A stretch of 64,000 nucleotides of DNA from Microbacterium capsulatum (GTDB lineage: Bacteria > Actinomycetota > Actinomycetes > Actinomycetales > Microbacteriaceae). Made by a program: the position numbers and the translations under genes. The stretch covers positions 248,001 to 312,000 of the forward strand of contig NZ_JAVFCB010000002.1 of the NCBI RefSeq assembly GCF_030865425.1, written 5' to 3'. The notes beneath the pieces are model-generated. The model did not search any database. It saw nothing but the letters and a program-made list of their open reading frames with translations, and had not been told where the DNA came from. Within the stretch, counting starts at the first letter, position 1. Every line of letters begins with the position of its first letter. This document shows positions 50,080 to 59,321 of the stretch, piece by piece.

Positions 50080-51369
50080 TCAGCGGATGATCCGGATCGA
50101 TCCCGTCGGCGTCGTGAGAGCGATCGGGCGGGTGATCCGCAGTGCGTCGGCGAGCAGCGCGCCGACCTTCGTGCCGATGCACAGGCTCACGAACACCAGG
50201 GGAGCGGCGGCCAGCGCCTGGGCGTCGAACGACGCGAGGGCGACGAGCCCGACAGTGCCGGGGACGAGCAGCAGGAACGCCGGCTGGAACGACACCGTGG
50301 CCGGCACCGCGAGGGTGACCCTCTCCAGGACGCGCGCGGCGAGGAACAGCAGCCCCGCCGTGATCCCGGTCGCCGCCGTGCTGCCCGTGAACGGGCTCAG
50401 CAGCAGGAGCGCCCCGTAGGTGCACATCATCACGATCACGGTCGCGATGGTGAGCCGGAATCCGGATCCGAAGCTCAGCCCGATCCCGATCGCGAGCACG
50501 ACGACCCCGACCCAGGACAGCCACAGCGGCGGCACCGCCTCCCACCCCGAGTGCCCGATGACGAGAGAGGTCTCGCCGACGAGCGCTGCGGAGTGCGGAT
50601 CGACGCGGAGGCCGGTCACCGCGGCGCCGGTGAAGATCCCCGCGGCCATGAAGCCGAGCATGATCAGGCCGTAGATGAGCCGGGAGGCGCCGGTGACGAT
50701 GTCGGCCGCGGTGAGCTCGAGCAGCGCGTTCGTGATCAGCGCCCCCGGCACGAGGAGCGCGACCGGCGCGCACACCGCGAACAGCGGGACCGCGCCGAAG
50801 TCCAGCCGGTCCGCGACGACCCCGACGATGAGCGTCGAGACGAACGAGGCGACGAACGGGATCACGGCCGCCGCGGCGCGGACCCGGTCGGTCACGACGA
50901 CGATCGCGGCCACGAGCGCGCCCACGAACAGGGCGAGGACGACCGCCCACCACGGGCAGCGGAACAGCAGTGCGAGGCCGGACGCGAGCAGCGCCCCGCC
51001 GAGGGCGCGCTGCAGCGCCGGGCGGCGGCGGGTCAGCCCACGGATGTGCGCGATGTGCCCGGGGGTCTGATCGAGCGGCACCCGGCCGGCCTCGAGGCGG
51101 CGGGCCAGCTGGGACGCATGCGCGGTCTGGCGGAATGTCAGGTCGGATCCGTCGCCGGAGGCGATCGTCGTCGCGCCGGGCACCCCGGGACGGCTGACCA
51201 GCACGTGCTCGGGGAGCACCGCGAACGCCAGATCCTCGCCCGGGGTCGCGGCGTCGCGGACGCGCTCGAGGGTTCCGCGCACGTCGGTGACGGACACGCC
51301 CGCGTCGAGCAGCAGGGCGCCGAGATCGCCGAGGGCGACGTCGGGGCTGACGGGTTCGGTGGGGGACAT
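50080..51369 (-). CDS. Threonine/serine exporter family protein (ThrE-like)
   Basis: A 429-residue protein. Residues about 1-125 are a soluble N-terminal domain (LGDLGALLLDAGVSVTDVRGTLERV), and about ten membrane helices follow, combining both halves of ThrE-type exporters (DUF1212 and DUF3815) in one chain, the usual actinobacterial form. It probably exports threonine, serine or small peptides. The start is ATG at 51369 or GTG at 51372; TACGCT on the minus strand ends 8 or 5 bases before these, so the transcript is probably leaderless. Only 75 bases separate it from the divergent lipoprotein gene. Confidence 0.87.
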   Translation of the reverse strand: MSPTEPVSPDVALGDLGALLLDAGVSVTDVRGTLERVRDAATPGEDLAFAVLPEHVLVSRPGVPGATTIASGDGSDLTFRQTAHASQLARRLEAGRVPLDQTPGHIAHIRGLTRRRPALQRALGGALLASGLALLFRCPWWAVVLALFVGALVAAIVVVTDRVRAAAAVIPFVASFVSTLIVGVVADRLDFGAVPLFAVCAPVALLVPGALITNALLELTAADIVTGASRLIYGLIMLGFMAAGIFTGAAVTGLRVDPHSAALVGETSLVIGHSGWEAVPPLWLSWVGVVVLAIGIGLSFGSGFRLTIATVIVMMCTYGALLLLSPFTGSTAATGITAGLLFLAARVLERVTLAVPATVSFQPAFLLLVPGTVGLVALASFDAQALAAAPLVFVSLCIGTKVGALLADALRITRPIALTTPTGSIRIIR

Positions 51370-51432
51370 CACCTGAAAGCGTAGGACCTGGGCGGTCCCG
51401 TCCGCGCACCGGACCCGTCCAGGTCGCGAACC

Positions 51433-51445
51433 TACCCTGGAGGCA
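51433..51445 (+). promoter_or_regulatory. Leaderless-type promoter of the GH3 lipoprotein gene
   Basis: TACCCT at 51433-51438 is followed by GGAGGC and the ATG at 51445. GGAGG is too close to the ATG to serve as a normal ribosome-binding site. On the opposite strand TACGCT (51383-51378) sits before the ThrE-like gene, making this a compact divergent promoter. Confidence 0.5.
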
Positions 51446-52635
51446 TGCGGATCGGACGGAACGGAAAGACCACCCCGAAGCGCCGGATCCTCCTCCCGAC
51501 GGCCGTCGCCGCGCTGGGGTGCGTCCTCGCGCTCGCGGCCTGCGGGCCGGTTCCGACGGGCGGATCCGCGTCCTCGCCGCACCCGTCGCCCTCCCCGTCC
51601 CGGCAGCGGGAGTCACAGGAGCAGGTCGTGCAGCGGATCGTCGGGCGTATGGACCTGCACCGGCAGGCGGCCGCCGTGGTCATGGGGAACACACCCGGCA
51701 CCGATCCCGCGGCGCTGAAGCAGTACATGAGCGGCGGGTACGGCGGGTTCATCCTGATGGGCTCGAACGTGCCGGACACCGAGGTGGGCCTGCGCACGGT
51801 CACGAGCGCGCTCGTCGCGGACCCGGCGCTGCCGCCGCTGCTCGCGACCGACGAGGAGGGCGGCGACGTCGCCCGGCTGTCGTGGGACGACCTGCCCGCC
51901 GCGGACTCGCTCAAGTCCCGGCCCGCGTCTGAGGCGCAGGCCGCCTTCTCCGCGCGAGGGCAGATGCTGCAGCGCGGCGGCGTCACGGTCAACTTCGGCG
52001 TCATCGCCGACGTCGCATCGGGCCCGGGCTCGTTCATCTACGAGCGCTCGTTCGGCACGGATCAGGCGGCGGCGTCCGAGCGGGTGGCCGCCGCCGTGCG
52101 CGGCGAGGCGCCGTACGTGCGGAGCACCCTCAAGCACTTCCCGGGGCACGGCGCCGCCGAGGGCGACTCGCACCACACGATCCCGGCCACCGGGATGGAT
52201 CTCGCGACCTGGCGCGCGCAGGTCGCTCCGCCTTTCGCCGCGGGGATCAGGGCCGGGGCGCCGGTCGTGATGATGGGGCACCTCGCGTATACCTCGGTGG
52301 ATCCGGAGCCGGCCTCGCTCTCGCCGCGCTGGCACCAGATCCTCCGTCAGGACCTCGGCTTCCGCGGCGTCATCGTGACGGACGACCTGAACATGCTCAC
52401 CGACTCCGGCGTGCCCGCCTACGCCGACGTCGTGGCCGACGCGGTGCGCTCCGTGGCCGCGGGCAGCGACCTGGTGCTCGCGATCGGCGGCGCCGGCCCC
52501 GACACCGCGCAGAAGATCGCCGACGGCCTCGTCGCCGCCGTGCAGCACGGCGACCTCCCCGCAGCGCGGCTGTCCGACGCCGTGTCGCGGGTGGTCGCGC
52601 TGCGGCTGCAGATCGCTGCGGACCAGGGACGCTGA
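51445..52635 (+). CDS. Glycoside hydrolase family 3 lipoprotein (beta-N-acetylhexosaminidase-like)
   Basis: A 396-residue exported hydrolase. The signal peptide ends in LALAAC (Cys about 33), and a Ser/Pro-rich linker of about 25 residues follows. The GH3 domain has ATDEEGGDVARL, the NagZ-type motif KHFPGHGAAEGDSHHTIP (with the acid/base histidine) and the nucleophile aspartate in VTDDLNML. It would trim N-acetylglucosamine from peptidoglycan fragments or other glycans at the cell surface. It stands alone and is divergent from the ThrE-like gene. Confidence 0.9.
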   Translation: MRIGRNGKTTPKRRILLPTAVAALGCVLALAACGPVPTGGSASSPHPSPSPSRQRESQEQVVQRIVGRMDLHRQAAAVVMGNTPGTDPAALKQYMSGGYGGFILMGSNVPDTEVGLRTVTSALVADPALPPLLATDEEGGDVARLSWDDLPAADSLKSRPASEAQAAFSARGQMLQRGGVTVNFGVIADVASGPGSFIYERSFGTDQAAASERVAAAVRGEAPYVRSTLKHFPGHGAAEGDSHHTIPATGMDLATWRAQVAPPFAAGIRAGAPVVMMGHLAYTSVDPEPASLSPRWHQILRQDLGFRGVIVTDDLNMLTDSGVPAYADVVADAVRSVAAGSDLVLAIGGAGPDTAQKIADGLVAAVQHGDLPAARLSDAVSRVVALRLQIAADQGR

Positions 52636-52717
52636 GTCGGCGCCGGCTCCAGGGTCCCGGTTTCGAGGCTCCGGTCGTCGAGCATCCCTCCCCAGTCGCT
52701 GTACGAGCCTTCCCCCG

Positions 52718-52834
52718 GGTCGTTGAGCGTGCCCTGTCCTCGGTCGTTGACCGAGTCCTTCCCGCGGTCGTTGAGCGAGCCCTTCCCGCGGTCGTTGAGC
52801 GAGCACCGAGCGCAGCGAGGAGCGAGACGAAACG
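52718..52834 (+). repeat. Tandem 24-base repeats ending in a 45-base GGTCGTTGA...GACGAAACG element
   Basis: GGTCGTTGA recurs at 52718, 52742, 52766 and 52790, an exact 24-base period with minor changes. The last unit extends into CGAGCGCAGCGAGG and ends in GACGAAACG (52834). The 45-base form recurs at 54275 and, inverted, at 54342. It lies between the GH3 gene and the DUF222/HNH gene. Confidence 0.85.
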
Positions 52835-52884
52835 TGGCGTCCGCTCACGAGGGCCGATTCGGTCGGAAAGTTCTGGGAAAACAC

Positions 52885-52900
52885 TAGAACAAATCTTCGA
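52885..52900. promoter_or_regulatory. Candidate LexA (SOS) box upstream of the DUF222/HNH gene
   Basis: TAGAACAAATCTTCGA matches the actinobacterial LexA consensus TCGAACnnnnGTTCGA at 10 of 12 fixed positions. It is 20-35 bases before the ATG, just upstream of TAGGAT (52908-52913), which ends six bases before the start. Several mycobacterial 13E12-family genes are LexA-controlled, which supports the reading. Confidence 0.6.
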
Positions 52901-52919
52901 TTGTTGGTAGGATCGGAGC

Positions 52920-54263
52920 ATGTCCAGCAGCCTCGCCCCACTCCTCGAAGCGGTCGCGCTTGTGCAGGATTCGTGGGCGGACGCACAGGGCGGGGGCGAC
53001 CTCTCCCGGGCTCAGTTGATCGCGGTGAACGACGCGATCGGCCTGCTGCGCCGGACCACGGACGCGGTGCACGCCGAGGTGGCCGCGGGCCTCGCGCACG
53101 AGTCGCGGCGAGAGCTGGGGCCGGAGAGCCTGGCCAAGCAGCAGGGGTTCCGCAGCTCGGCGCAGCTGATCGCGACGACGACAGGCACGTCGACGGGGGA
53201 TGCGGCGCGGCTGGTGAAGCTCGGCGAGGCGACCGCGCCGCGCACGAACCTGCTCGGCGAGGTGCTGCCGGCGAAGTTCCCCGTCGTGCGGGACGCGATG
53301 TGCCGGGGGCGGATCGCGGCGGCAGCGGCCGACGCGATCGTGACGTTCCTGGACCGGATGATCCTGAAGGTCGGCCGTGTCGTGGCGGCCCAGGCCGAGG
53401 GACTCCTGGTGGAGAAGGCGGCCGGCTTGTCGCTGGACGAGGTGCGGAAGCTGATCACCCGCACCGAGGCGCACCTGGATCCCGACGGCGTCGCGCCACG
53501 CGAGGAGGAGCTGCGCGCGAGGACGTCGCTGACGATGTTCCTGCGGGACGGCATGCTCCACCTGAACGGCGCCTTCGCGCCGGACAAGGCCGCGCCGCTC
53601 CTCGCTGCTGTGCACGGGTACGTCTCGGCGGAGTTCGCTGCGAAGCGTGAGGGCCGCGACCCGGCCGCCCCCGATGCCGACCGGCGCACGGTCGCGCGGA
53701 TCCAGGCGGATGCCCTGGTGCATCTCGCGGAGCATGCGCTCGGTTGCGAGAGCACGGAGTCGCTGAACGGCGCGACGGTGGTCGTGCGAGTCGATCTGGC
53801 AGATCTCGTGGACGGTACGGGATATGGACTCATTGACGGGATCGAGCAGCCCGTCAGCATCGGCACCGTCCGGCGGATGGCCGCCGACGGCGGGGTCATT
53901 CCGTGGGTGTGCCGAGACGGCAGCGAGATCCTCGACTGGGGGCGAGAGAAGCGGTTGTTCACTCCGGCCCAGCGTCTCGCGTTGCGGGAGCGGGACGGCG
54001 GGTGCGCGTTCTGCGGGCTGCCGCCGGAGATGACGAAGGCGCACCACATCCGCTGGTGGGCGAGGGATGCGGGCCCGACGGATCTCAGCAACGGCGTCCT
54101 GCTCTGCGAGACCTGCCACCATCTCGTGCATGACAACGGGTGGGACATCCGCATCGAGGGGATCGGAGTCAGAGCGAAGGTCTGGATCCTGCCACCCCCG
54201 CACGTCGACCCGAAACGCACCCCGAGGCTGGGCGGCCGCGCCCGCACCGAGCTCGTCGCGTGA
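52920..54263 (+). CDS. DUF222/HNH endonuclease-type protein (13E12 family)
   Basis: A 447-residue protein. Residues about 20-330 are the DUF222 domain (LLRRTTDAVHAEVAAGLAHE, GTSTGDAARLVKLGEA, DRRTVARIQADALVHLAEHALG). The C-terminal HNH domain has ALRERDGGCAFCGLP, KAHHIRWWARDAGPTDLSNGVLLCETCHHLVHDNGW, with zinc-binding cysteines and the HH of the active site. Nuclease activity is likely but unproved for the family. ATG at 52920 follows a leaderless TAGGAT. Related repeat clusters flank both sides, which raises the possibility of repeat-associated spread. Confidence 0.92.
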   Translation: MSSSLAPLLEAVALVQDSWADAQGGGDLSRAQLIAVNDAIGLLRRTTDAVHAEVAAGLAHESRRELGPESLAKQQGFRSSAQLIATTTGTSTGDAARLVKLGEATAPRTNLLGEVLPAKFPVVRDAMCRGRIAAAAADAIVTFLDRMILKVGRVVAAQAEGLLVEKAAGLSLDEVRKLITRTEAHLDPDGVAPREEELRARTSLTMFLRDGMLHLNGAFAPDKAAPLLAAVHGYVSAEFAAKREGRDPAAPDADRRTVARIQADALVHLAEHALGCESTESLNGATVVVRVDLADLVDGTGYGLIDGIEQPVSIGTVRRMAADGGVIPWVCRDGSEILDWGREKRLFTPAQRLALRERDGGCAFCGLPPEMTKAHHIRWWARDAGPTDLSNGVLLCETCHHLVHDNGWDIRIEGIGVRAKVWILPPPHVDPKRTPRLGGRARTELVA

Positions 54264-54274
54264 TGCGTACTTCT

Positions 54275-54388
54275 GGTCGTTGAACGAGCCCCGAGCTCAG
54301 CGAGGGGGAGCGACGAAACGGCGCGATCCCGCGAGGAACCGCGTTTCGTCTCGGTCGTCCGCTGCGCGGCCGTCCTCGCTCAACGACC
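54275..54388. repeat. Inverted pair of GGTCGTTGA...GACGAAACG elements
   Basis: A forward copy (54275-54320) and a reverse copy (54342-54388) face each other across 21 bases, so the transcript could fold into a long hairpin. Each resembles the 45-base element at 52790-52834 on the other side of the HNH gene. Confidence 0.85.
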
Positions 54389-54475
54389 GGACCCAAGAGC
54401 CGGAGTCCGCGGCCGTCCTCGCTCAACGACCGGACCCAAGAGCCGGAGTCCGCGGCCGCGCTCGCTCAGCAACCG
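54367..54475. repeat. 43-base tandem repeat, two full copies and one partial
   Basis: CGGCCGTCCTCGCTCAACGA begins identical 43-base units at 54367 and 54410; a shortened, diverged unit begins at 54453. Each contains a reverse copy of the GGTCGTTGAGCGAG core. It ends 17 bases before the stop of the leftward gene. Confidence 0.85.
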
Positions 54476-54491
54476 AGGTGCGGAACGCGCG

Positions 54492-55367
54492 TCAGCCCGC
54501 GTCCTCGCCCAGCCACGCCTCGAGGATCCGCGCCCGCAGCGCGTTGCCGCGGTCGGCGAAGCCGCGCTGGCGGCGCACGTACTCGGCCTTGCCATCGGCA
54601 GTCTCGATCGGCACCGGCACGACGCCCCAGTCGGACAGGTCGTAGGGCGCCGCCTCCATGTCGAGGATCCGGATGTCGCGGGCCAGCTCGAAGGCGTCCA
54701 GCAGGATCTCGCCCGGCACGAGCGGGCCGAGCTTCATCGCCCACTTGTACACGTCCATGCCGGCGTGCAGGCAGCCCGGCTGCTCCAGCGCGGGCTGCGT
54801 CTCCCGGGTCGGGGTGAGCCGATTGCGCGGCACGGCGTCGGGGGTGAAGAACCGGAAGGCGTCGATGTGCGTGCAGCGCAGCTCATGCCCCTCGACCACG
54901 GCGTCGGTGCCGGCCTGGCCGAGCCGCAGCGGCACCGCGTGCCGGTGCTCCGGAGTGCGATAGACCATCGCCCACTCGTGCAGCCCGAAGCAGCCGAACT
55001 GGCCCGGCCGCGCGGCGGTGCGCCGCAGCATCGCCCGCACGAGCGTCGCGAGCTCGGGCTTCTCCGCGGCGAACGCGGCGCCGTCCGGCATGACCGAGCC
55101 CTCGACCGGTCCGGCCGAGTACCAGCGCCACGCCGCGCGCTCGGGCGCGTCCTCGAGCACGACGTCCGCGCCGGGGTGCCAGCGGCGCAGCTGTCCGGGC
55201 TTGTAGCCGTAATAGGTGAAGAGGAAGTCGTGTACCGGGTGCTTCTCGCGACGGGCCTGCCGCTCCCGGTGCTCGGCGGTGAGGGCGTCCGTGCGCGCCT
55301 CGTGCGCGGCGGCACGCGCCGTCCAGGTCGCACGGTCGAGACGCGCCGGCCCCGCGAGGACGGTCAT
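54492..55367 (-). CDS. Putative 3-methyladenine DNA glycosylase (actinobacterial family)
   Basis: A 291-residue soluble protein that resembles a family commonly labelled 3-methyladenine DNA glycosylase in Actinobacteria. Recognisable segments are HDFLFTYYGYKPGQLRRWHPG, FGCFGLHEWAMVYR, PLRLG, THIDAFRFFTP and QPGCLHAGMDVYKWA. I do not see a classical helix-hairpin-helix glycosylase motif or the AAG fold, so the name is a carried-over label with weak support. It starts four bases after the App1-like gene stops, so the two are cotranscribed. Confidence 0.7.
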   Translation of the reverse strand: MTVLAGPARLDRATWTARAAAHEARTDALTAEHRERQARREKHPVHDFLFTYYGYKPGQLRRWHPGADVVLEDAPERAAWRWYSAGPVEGSVMPDGAAFAAEKPELATLVRAMLRRTAARPGQFGCFGLHEWAMVYRTPEHRHAVPLRLGQAGTDAVVEGHELRCTHIDAFRFFTPDAVPRNRLTPTRETQPALEQPGCLHAGMDVYKWAMKLGPLVPGEILLDAFELARDIRILDMEAAPYDLSDWGVVPVPIETADGKAEYVRRQRGFADRGNALRARILEAWLGEDAG

Positions 55368-55371
55368 GGCC

Positions 55372-56412
55372 TCAGCGGACGACGCCGGCGGCGATGAGCG
55401 TGTCGAGGATCCCGGCGCCGTCCTCGGCGCTGACCCACGGCACGGTCGCCACGGCGTCGCTCTCGCTGCGGGATCCGGCGCGGCTGCCGGCGAGGACCGC
55501 CTCCGCGGGCAGCAGCCGGCGGATCGCGACGGCCGCCACGGACTCCGGGTGCTCGGTGAGGAACTGCCCGTAGATGGCCTCGTCGTGCTGCCCGTCGTCG
55601 CCGATGAGCAGCCAGCGCACGTGCGGGAACTCCGCGGAGAGCCGGTCGAGGTTGGTCAGCTTGTGCTCCCGGCCGCTGCGGAACCAGCGGTCGTGCGTCG
55701 GACCCCAATCCGTGAGCAGCATGGATCCGGCCGGGAACAGATGCCGGGAGAGGAACCGGTTCAAAGTCGGCGCGACGTTCCACGCCCCGGTGGAGAGGTA
55801 GATCATCGGCGAGCCCGGGTTGTCCCGCATGAGCCGCTCGAGCAGCACCGCCATGCCGGGGACCGGGGTGCGGGCGTGCTCGTCCACGACGAACGAGTTC
55901 CACGCCGCGATGAGCGGGCGGGGGAGAGCGGTCACCATGACCGTGTCGTCGACGTCCGACACGACCCCGAAGCGCACGTCGTCGGCGACCACGAAGATCC
56001 GCGCCGGGATCGGATCCTGATCCTCCACCGACATCGTCACCTGCTGCCAGCCCGACGGCAGATCCGCCTCGATCCGGCTGTCGATGACGCCGCCGCGGTC
56101 CGCGGTCACCTCGTGCGTGCGCCCGCCGACGGTGATCGTCACGGTCGAGAAGCTCACCGGGATCCCCACGAAACTGCGCCAGCCGCGCACGCTCGCGTCC
56201 TTGCCGCGGCCGCGGGTCTTCGGCAGGATCAGGACCCGGCCGACCACGCGGATCCAGCCCGGGCCTCCGTAGCCGGGGAAGGGCACGATCGTCGCGCTGC
56301 GCCCGCGCCGGCGGGCTCGCCGCTCCCGCCACGCGTGGAATCGGTGCTCCAGACGGGCGAACCAGTGGATCCGTTCCGGACGGCGGGGGGACGGCTGCTG
56401 AGCGGAGGGCAT
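55372..56412 (-). CDS. App1-like phosphatidate phosphatase family protein (DUF2183)
   Basis: A 346-residue protein. A basic N-terminus (RRARRRGRSA) precedes a beta-rich region, and the C-terminal half is a HAD-like phosphatase domain: SDVDDTVMVT holds the DxDxT nucleophile motif, with YLSTGAWNVAP and LLIGDDGQHDEAIY as motifs 2 and 4. Fungal App1 acts on phosphatidate; the bacterial substrate is unknown. The start is ATG at 56412; a much longer open frame on this strand is the shadow of leuS. Confidence 0.87.
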   Translation of the reverse strand: MPSAQQPSPRRPERIHWFARLEHRFHAWRERRARRRGRSATIVPFPGYGGPGWIRVVGRVLILPKTRGRGKDASVRGWRSFVGIPVSFSTVTITVGGRTHEVTADRGGVIDSRIEADLPSGWQQVTMSVEDQDPIPARIFVVADDVRFGVVSDVDDTVMVTALPRPLIAAWNSFVVDEHARTPVPGMAVLLERLMRDNPGSPMIYLSTGAWNVAPTLNRFLSRHLFPAGSMLLTDWGPTHDRWFRSGREHKLTNLDRLSAEFPHVRWLLIGDDGQHDEAIYGQFLTEHPESVAAVAIRRLLPAEAVLAGSRAGSRSESDAVATVPWVSAEDGAGILDTLIAAGVVR

Positions 56413-56480
56413 ATCGCGTCTAGTCTCCCATGCCTTCCGCGTGTCGTGCGGCCGGACCGTCGCGGATGAGGATCCGGACA

Positions 56481-56499
56481 CCCAGGCGCCTGGGATAAT
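56481..56499 (+). promoter_or_regulatory. leuS promoter with an overlapping palindrome
   Basis: CCCAGGCGCCTGGG (56481-56494) is a perfect 14-base palindrome. Its last base begins GATAAT (56494-56499), a good -10 hexamer. A site here could be an operator. The leader to the leuS start is too short for a T-box. Confidence 0.5.
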
Positions 56500-56559
56500 C
56501 TGGGACTTCCCCTGTTCGGGGGATGTTCCTTCTGCTTGCCGCAAGAGAGTGGTCGCCTG

Positions 56560-59172
56560 TTGTCTGAGAACCCGTCGCACACCGCATCCCCGACGCCCGT
56601 CGTCGACGAGTCGCTGTCGGTGCACGAGCTTCAGGCCCACCAGATCCAGCGGCTTCAGGCGAAGTGGCAGAAGTACTGGGCCGAGAACGACACGTTCCGC
56701 GCCGGTGGCGCCGAGGACGTGCGCCCGCGCAAGTACGTGCTGGCGATGTTCCCGTACCCCTCCGGCGACCTGCACATGGGTCACGCCGAGAACTACCTCT
56801 ACTCCGACATCGTCGCGCGCTTCTGGCGGCACCGCGGGCACAACGTGCTGAACCCGATCGGCTGGGACTCGTTCGGCCTGCCCGCCGAGAACGCCGCGAT
56901 CCGCCGCGGCGCGGATCCGCGCGAGTGGACCTACCAGAACATCGACCAGCAGAAGGCCAGCTTCCAGACCTACGGGGTCTCCTTCGACTGGAGCCGCGAG
57001 CTGCACACCTCCGACGAGGAGTACTACCGCTGGAACCAGTGGCTGTTCCTGAAGCTGTACGAGCGGGGCCTGGCGTACCGCAAGAAGAGCCCGGTGAACT
57101 GGTGCCCGAACGACCAGACCGTGCTGGCGAACGAGCAGGTCGTCGACGGGCGCTGCGAGCGCTGCGGCGCCGAGGTCGTGAAGAAGAACCTCACCCAGTG
57201 GTACTTCCGGATCACCGACTACGCCGACCGCCTGCTGGACGACCTGAACCAGCTCGAGGGCTTCTGGCCGCACAAGGTGCTGCAGATGCAGCGCAACTGG
57301 ATCGGCCGCTCGGTCGGCGCCGACGTGGACTTCGTGATCGAGGGCCGTGAGGGCGCCGTGACCGTGTTCTCCACGCGTCCGGACACCCTGCACGGCGCGA
57401 CCTTCATGGTCGTCGCCCCCGACTCCGACCTGGCCGCCGAGCTCGCCGCCGGATCGTCCGAGGACGTGCGGATCCGCTTCGAGGACTACCTGACGCAGGT
57501 GCAGAAGACGAGCGAGATCGACCGGCAGTCCGCCGACCGCCCGAAGACCGGCGTGTTCCTGGACCGCTTCGCGATCAACCCGGTCAACGGCGAGCGGCTG
57601 CCGATCTGGGCCGCCGACTACGTGCTGGCCGACTACGGCCACGGTGCGGTCATGGCCGTGCCCGCGCACGACCAGCGCGACCTCGACTTCGCCCGCGCCT
57701 TCGACCTGCCCGTCCGGGTCGTCGTCGACACCACCGCCCCGATCACCGGCGCCCTGCCCGTCATCGAGCTCGATGAGGACGGCGTTCCGATCGAGCCGGT
57801 CGAGGGCCTGGACGACCTGCATCCCGCGAAGACGGGGATCGCGCTGACCGGCGACGGCCGGATGATCAACTCCGGCGAGCTGAACGGCCTGTCCAAGCGC
57901 AACGCGATCGCCCGCGCGATCGAGCAGCTGGAGGCGGCCGGCACCGGCCGCGCCGCGAAGAACTACCGCCTGCGCGACTGGCTGATCTCCCGTCAGCGGT
58001 TCTGGGGCACCCCGATCCCGATGCTGCGCACGCAGGACGGCGACATCGTGCCGGTCCCCGAGGACCAGCTGCCCGTGCGCCTGCCGAGCATCGAGGGCCT
58101 GGACCTCTCGCCGAAGGGCTCCAGCCCGCTGGGCGCCGCCGAGTCGTGGGTGCGCACGGTCGACCCCGCGACCGGGGAGCCGGCGCTGCGCGACCCGGAC
58201 ACCATGGACACGTTCGTGGACAGCTCTTGGTACTTCCTGCGCTTCCTGTCGCCGAACAGCTCCGAGGTCGCGTTCGACCTCGACGAGGCGCGTCGCTGGG
58301 CGCCGATCGACTCGTACATCGGCGGTGTCGAACACGCGATCCTGCACCTGCTGTACGCGCGGTTCATCACCAAGGTCCTCTTCGACATGGGCCTGATCGA
58401 CTTCACGGAGCCGTTCTCCAGCCTGATCAACCAGGGCATGGTGATCCTCGACGGCGCAAAGATGTCCAAGAGCAAGGGCAACCTGGTGCTGTTCCAGGAG
58501 GAGCTGGACGCGTACGGCGCGGACGCCCTGCGCGTGGGCCTCGCCTTCGCCGGGCCGGTCGAGGACGACAAGGACTGGAAGGACGTCTCGACCACCGGGG
58601 CGCAGAAGTTCCTGGCCCGTGCGCTGCGCGTCGCGCACGAGGTGGACAGCCCCGTCGACGTCGTGTTCGACGGCGGAGACGCCGCGCTGCGCCGCGCCAC
58701 GCACCGCCTGCTGGCCGACGCGCCCGCGCTCGTCGAGCAGACCAAGTTCAACGTGCTGGTCGCGCGTCTGATGGAGCTCGTCAACGCGATCCGCAAGACG
58801 ATCGACACCGGCGCCGGCGGATCCGACCCGGCCGTCCGCGAGGCCGCCGAGACGCTCGCCGTGATGCTCGACCTCGTCGCCCCGCACACCGCGGAGGAGA
58901 TCTGGGAGCTCCTCGGTCACGAGCCGTCCGTCGGACTCGTGACCTGGCGGCAGGCCGACCCGGTGCTGCTCGTCGAGGACACGATCACGTGCGCCGTGCA
59001 GGTCAACGGCAAGGTCCGCGCGACGCTCGAGGTGCCCGCGAAGATCGGCGACGCCGCCCTCGAGGCGCTCGTCCGCTCCGACGAGAAGGTGCAGCGCGCG
59101 CTCGAAGGCAAGGAGATCGTGCGGGTCATCGTGCGCGCTCCGAAGATCGTCAACTTCGCCGTCAAGGGCTGA
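56560..59172 (+). CDS. leuS: Leucyl-tRNA synthetase
   Basis: An 870-residue class I synthetase that charges tRNA-Leu. The ATP motif HMGH lies in [13 protein letters not shown] near residue 68, the zinc-type cysteines in [15 protein letters not shown] and RCERCGAEV, the editing domain in the middle ([16 protein letters not shown]), and KMSKS at about 634-638. The likely start is TTG at 56560 with AAGAGAG ten bases upstream, giving SENPSH; TTG at 56536 is an alternative. It stands at the left of the comEA-comEC-holA block, as in related genomes. Confidence 0.95.
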   Translation: MSENPSHTASPTPVVDESLSVHELQAHQIQRLQAKWQKYWAENDTFRAGGAEDVRPRKYVLAMFPYPSGDLHMGHAENYLYSDIVARFWRHRGHNVLNPIGWDSFGLPAENAAIRRGADPREWTYQNIDQQKASFQTYGVSFDWSRELHTSDEEYYRWNQWLFLKLYERGLAYRKKSPVNWCPNDQTVLANEQVVDGRCERCGAEVVKKNLTQWYFRITDYADRLLDDLNQLEGFWPHKVLQMQRNWIGRSVGADVDFVIEGREGAVTVFSTRPDTLHGATFMVVAPDSDLAAELAAGSSEDVRIRFEDYLTQVQKTSEIDRQSADRPKTGVFLDRFAINPVNGERLPIWAADYVLADYGHGAVMAVPAHDQRDLDFARAFDLPVRVVVDTTAPITGALPVIELDEDGVPIEPVEGLDDLHPAKTGIALTGDGRMINSGELNGLSKRNAIARAIEQLEAAGTGRAAKNYRLRDWLISRQRFWGTPIPMLRTQDGDIVPVPEDQLPVRLPSIEGLDLSPKGSSPLGAAESWVRTVDPATGEPALRDPDTMDTFVDSSWYFLRFLSPNSSEVAFDLDEARRWAPIDSYIGGVEHAILHLLYARFITKVLFDMGLIDFTEPFSSLINQGMVILDGAKMSKSKGNLVLFQEELDAYGADALRVGLAFAGPVEDDKDWKDVSTTGAQKFLARALRVAHEVDSPVDVVFDGGDAALRRATHRLLADAPALVEQTKFNVLVARLMELVNAIRKTIDTGAGGSDPAVREAAETLAVMLDLVAPHTAEEIWELLGHEPSVGLVTWRQADPVLLVEDTITCAVQVNGKVRATLEVPAKIGDAALEALVRSDEKVQRALEGKEIVRVIVRAPKIVNFAVKG

Positions 59173-59308
59173 CCGACCCGGCGGTCGCCCCCGGGGGGAG
59201 CGGCGCGCTTTCCCGGGCCTGCGCTCCGCCTGATCCTGCACAGCCGACGGATCGCGCGGGTTCCGCACGGGTTGCGGTATGCGGCCTTCCCGGGCGGCAC
59301 CCGCCGCC

Positions 59309-59321
59309 TAGCGTCGGGGCG
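59309..59321 (+). promoter_or_regulatory. Leaderless-type promoter of comEA
   Basis: TAGCGT at 59309-59314 is followed by six bases and the GTG at 59321. No ribosome-binding site is visible in the 148-base gap after leuS. Confidence 0.5.

Noticed and set aside
54367-54475. CRISPR array
   Set aside because: The 43-base units are directly adjacent without unique spacers, there are fewer than three full copies, and no cas gene is nearby.
52718-54475. Insertion sequence or composite transposon
   Set aside because: There is no transposase-like gene, no target-site duplication was seen, and the flanking repeats differ in period and orientation on the two sides.
56412-56560. T-box riboswitch upstream of leuS
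   Set aside because: The whole gap is 147 bases and the leader after the -10 is about 55 bases, too short for a T-box. No T-box consensus was seen.
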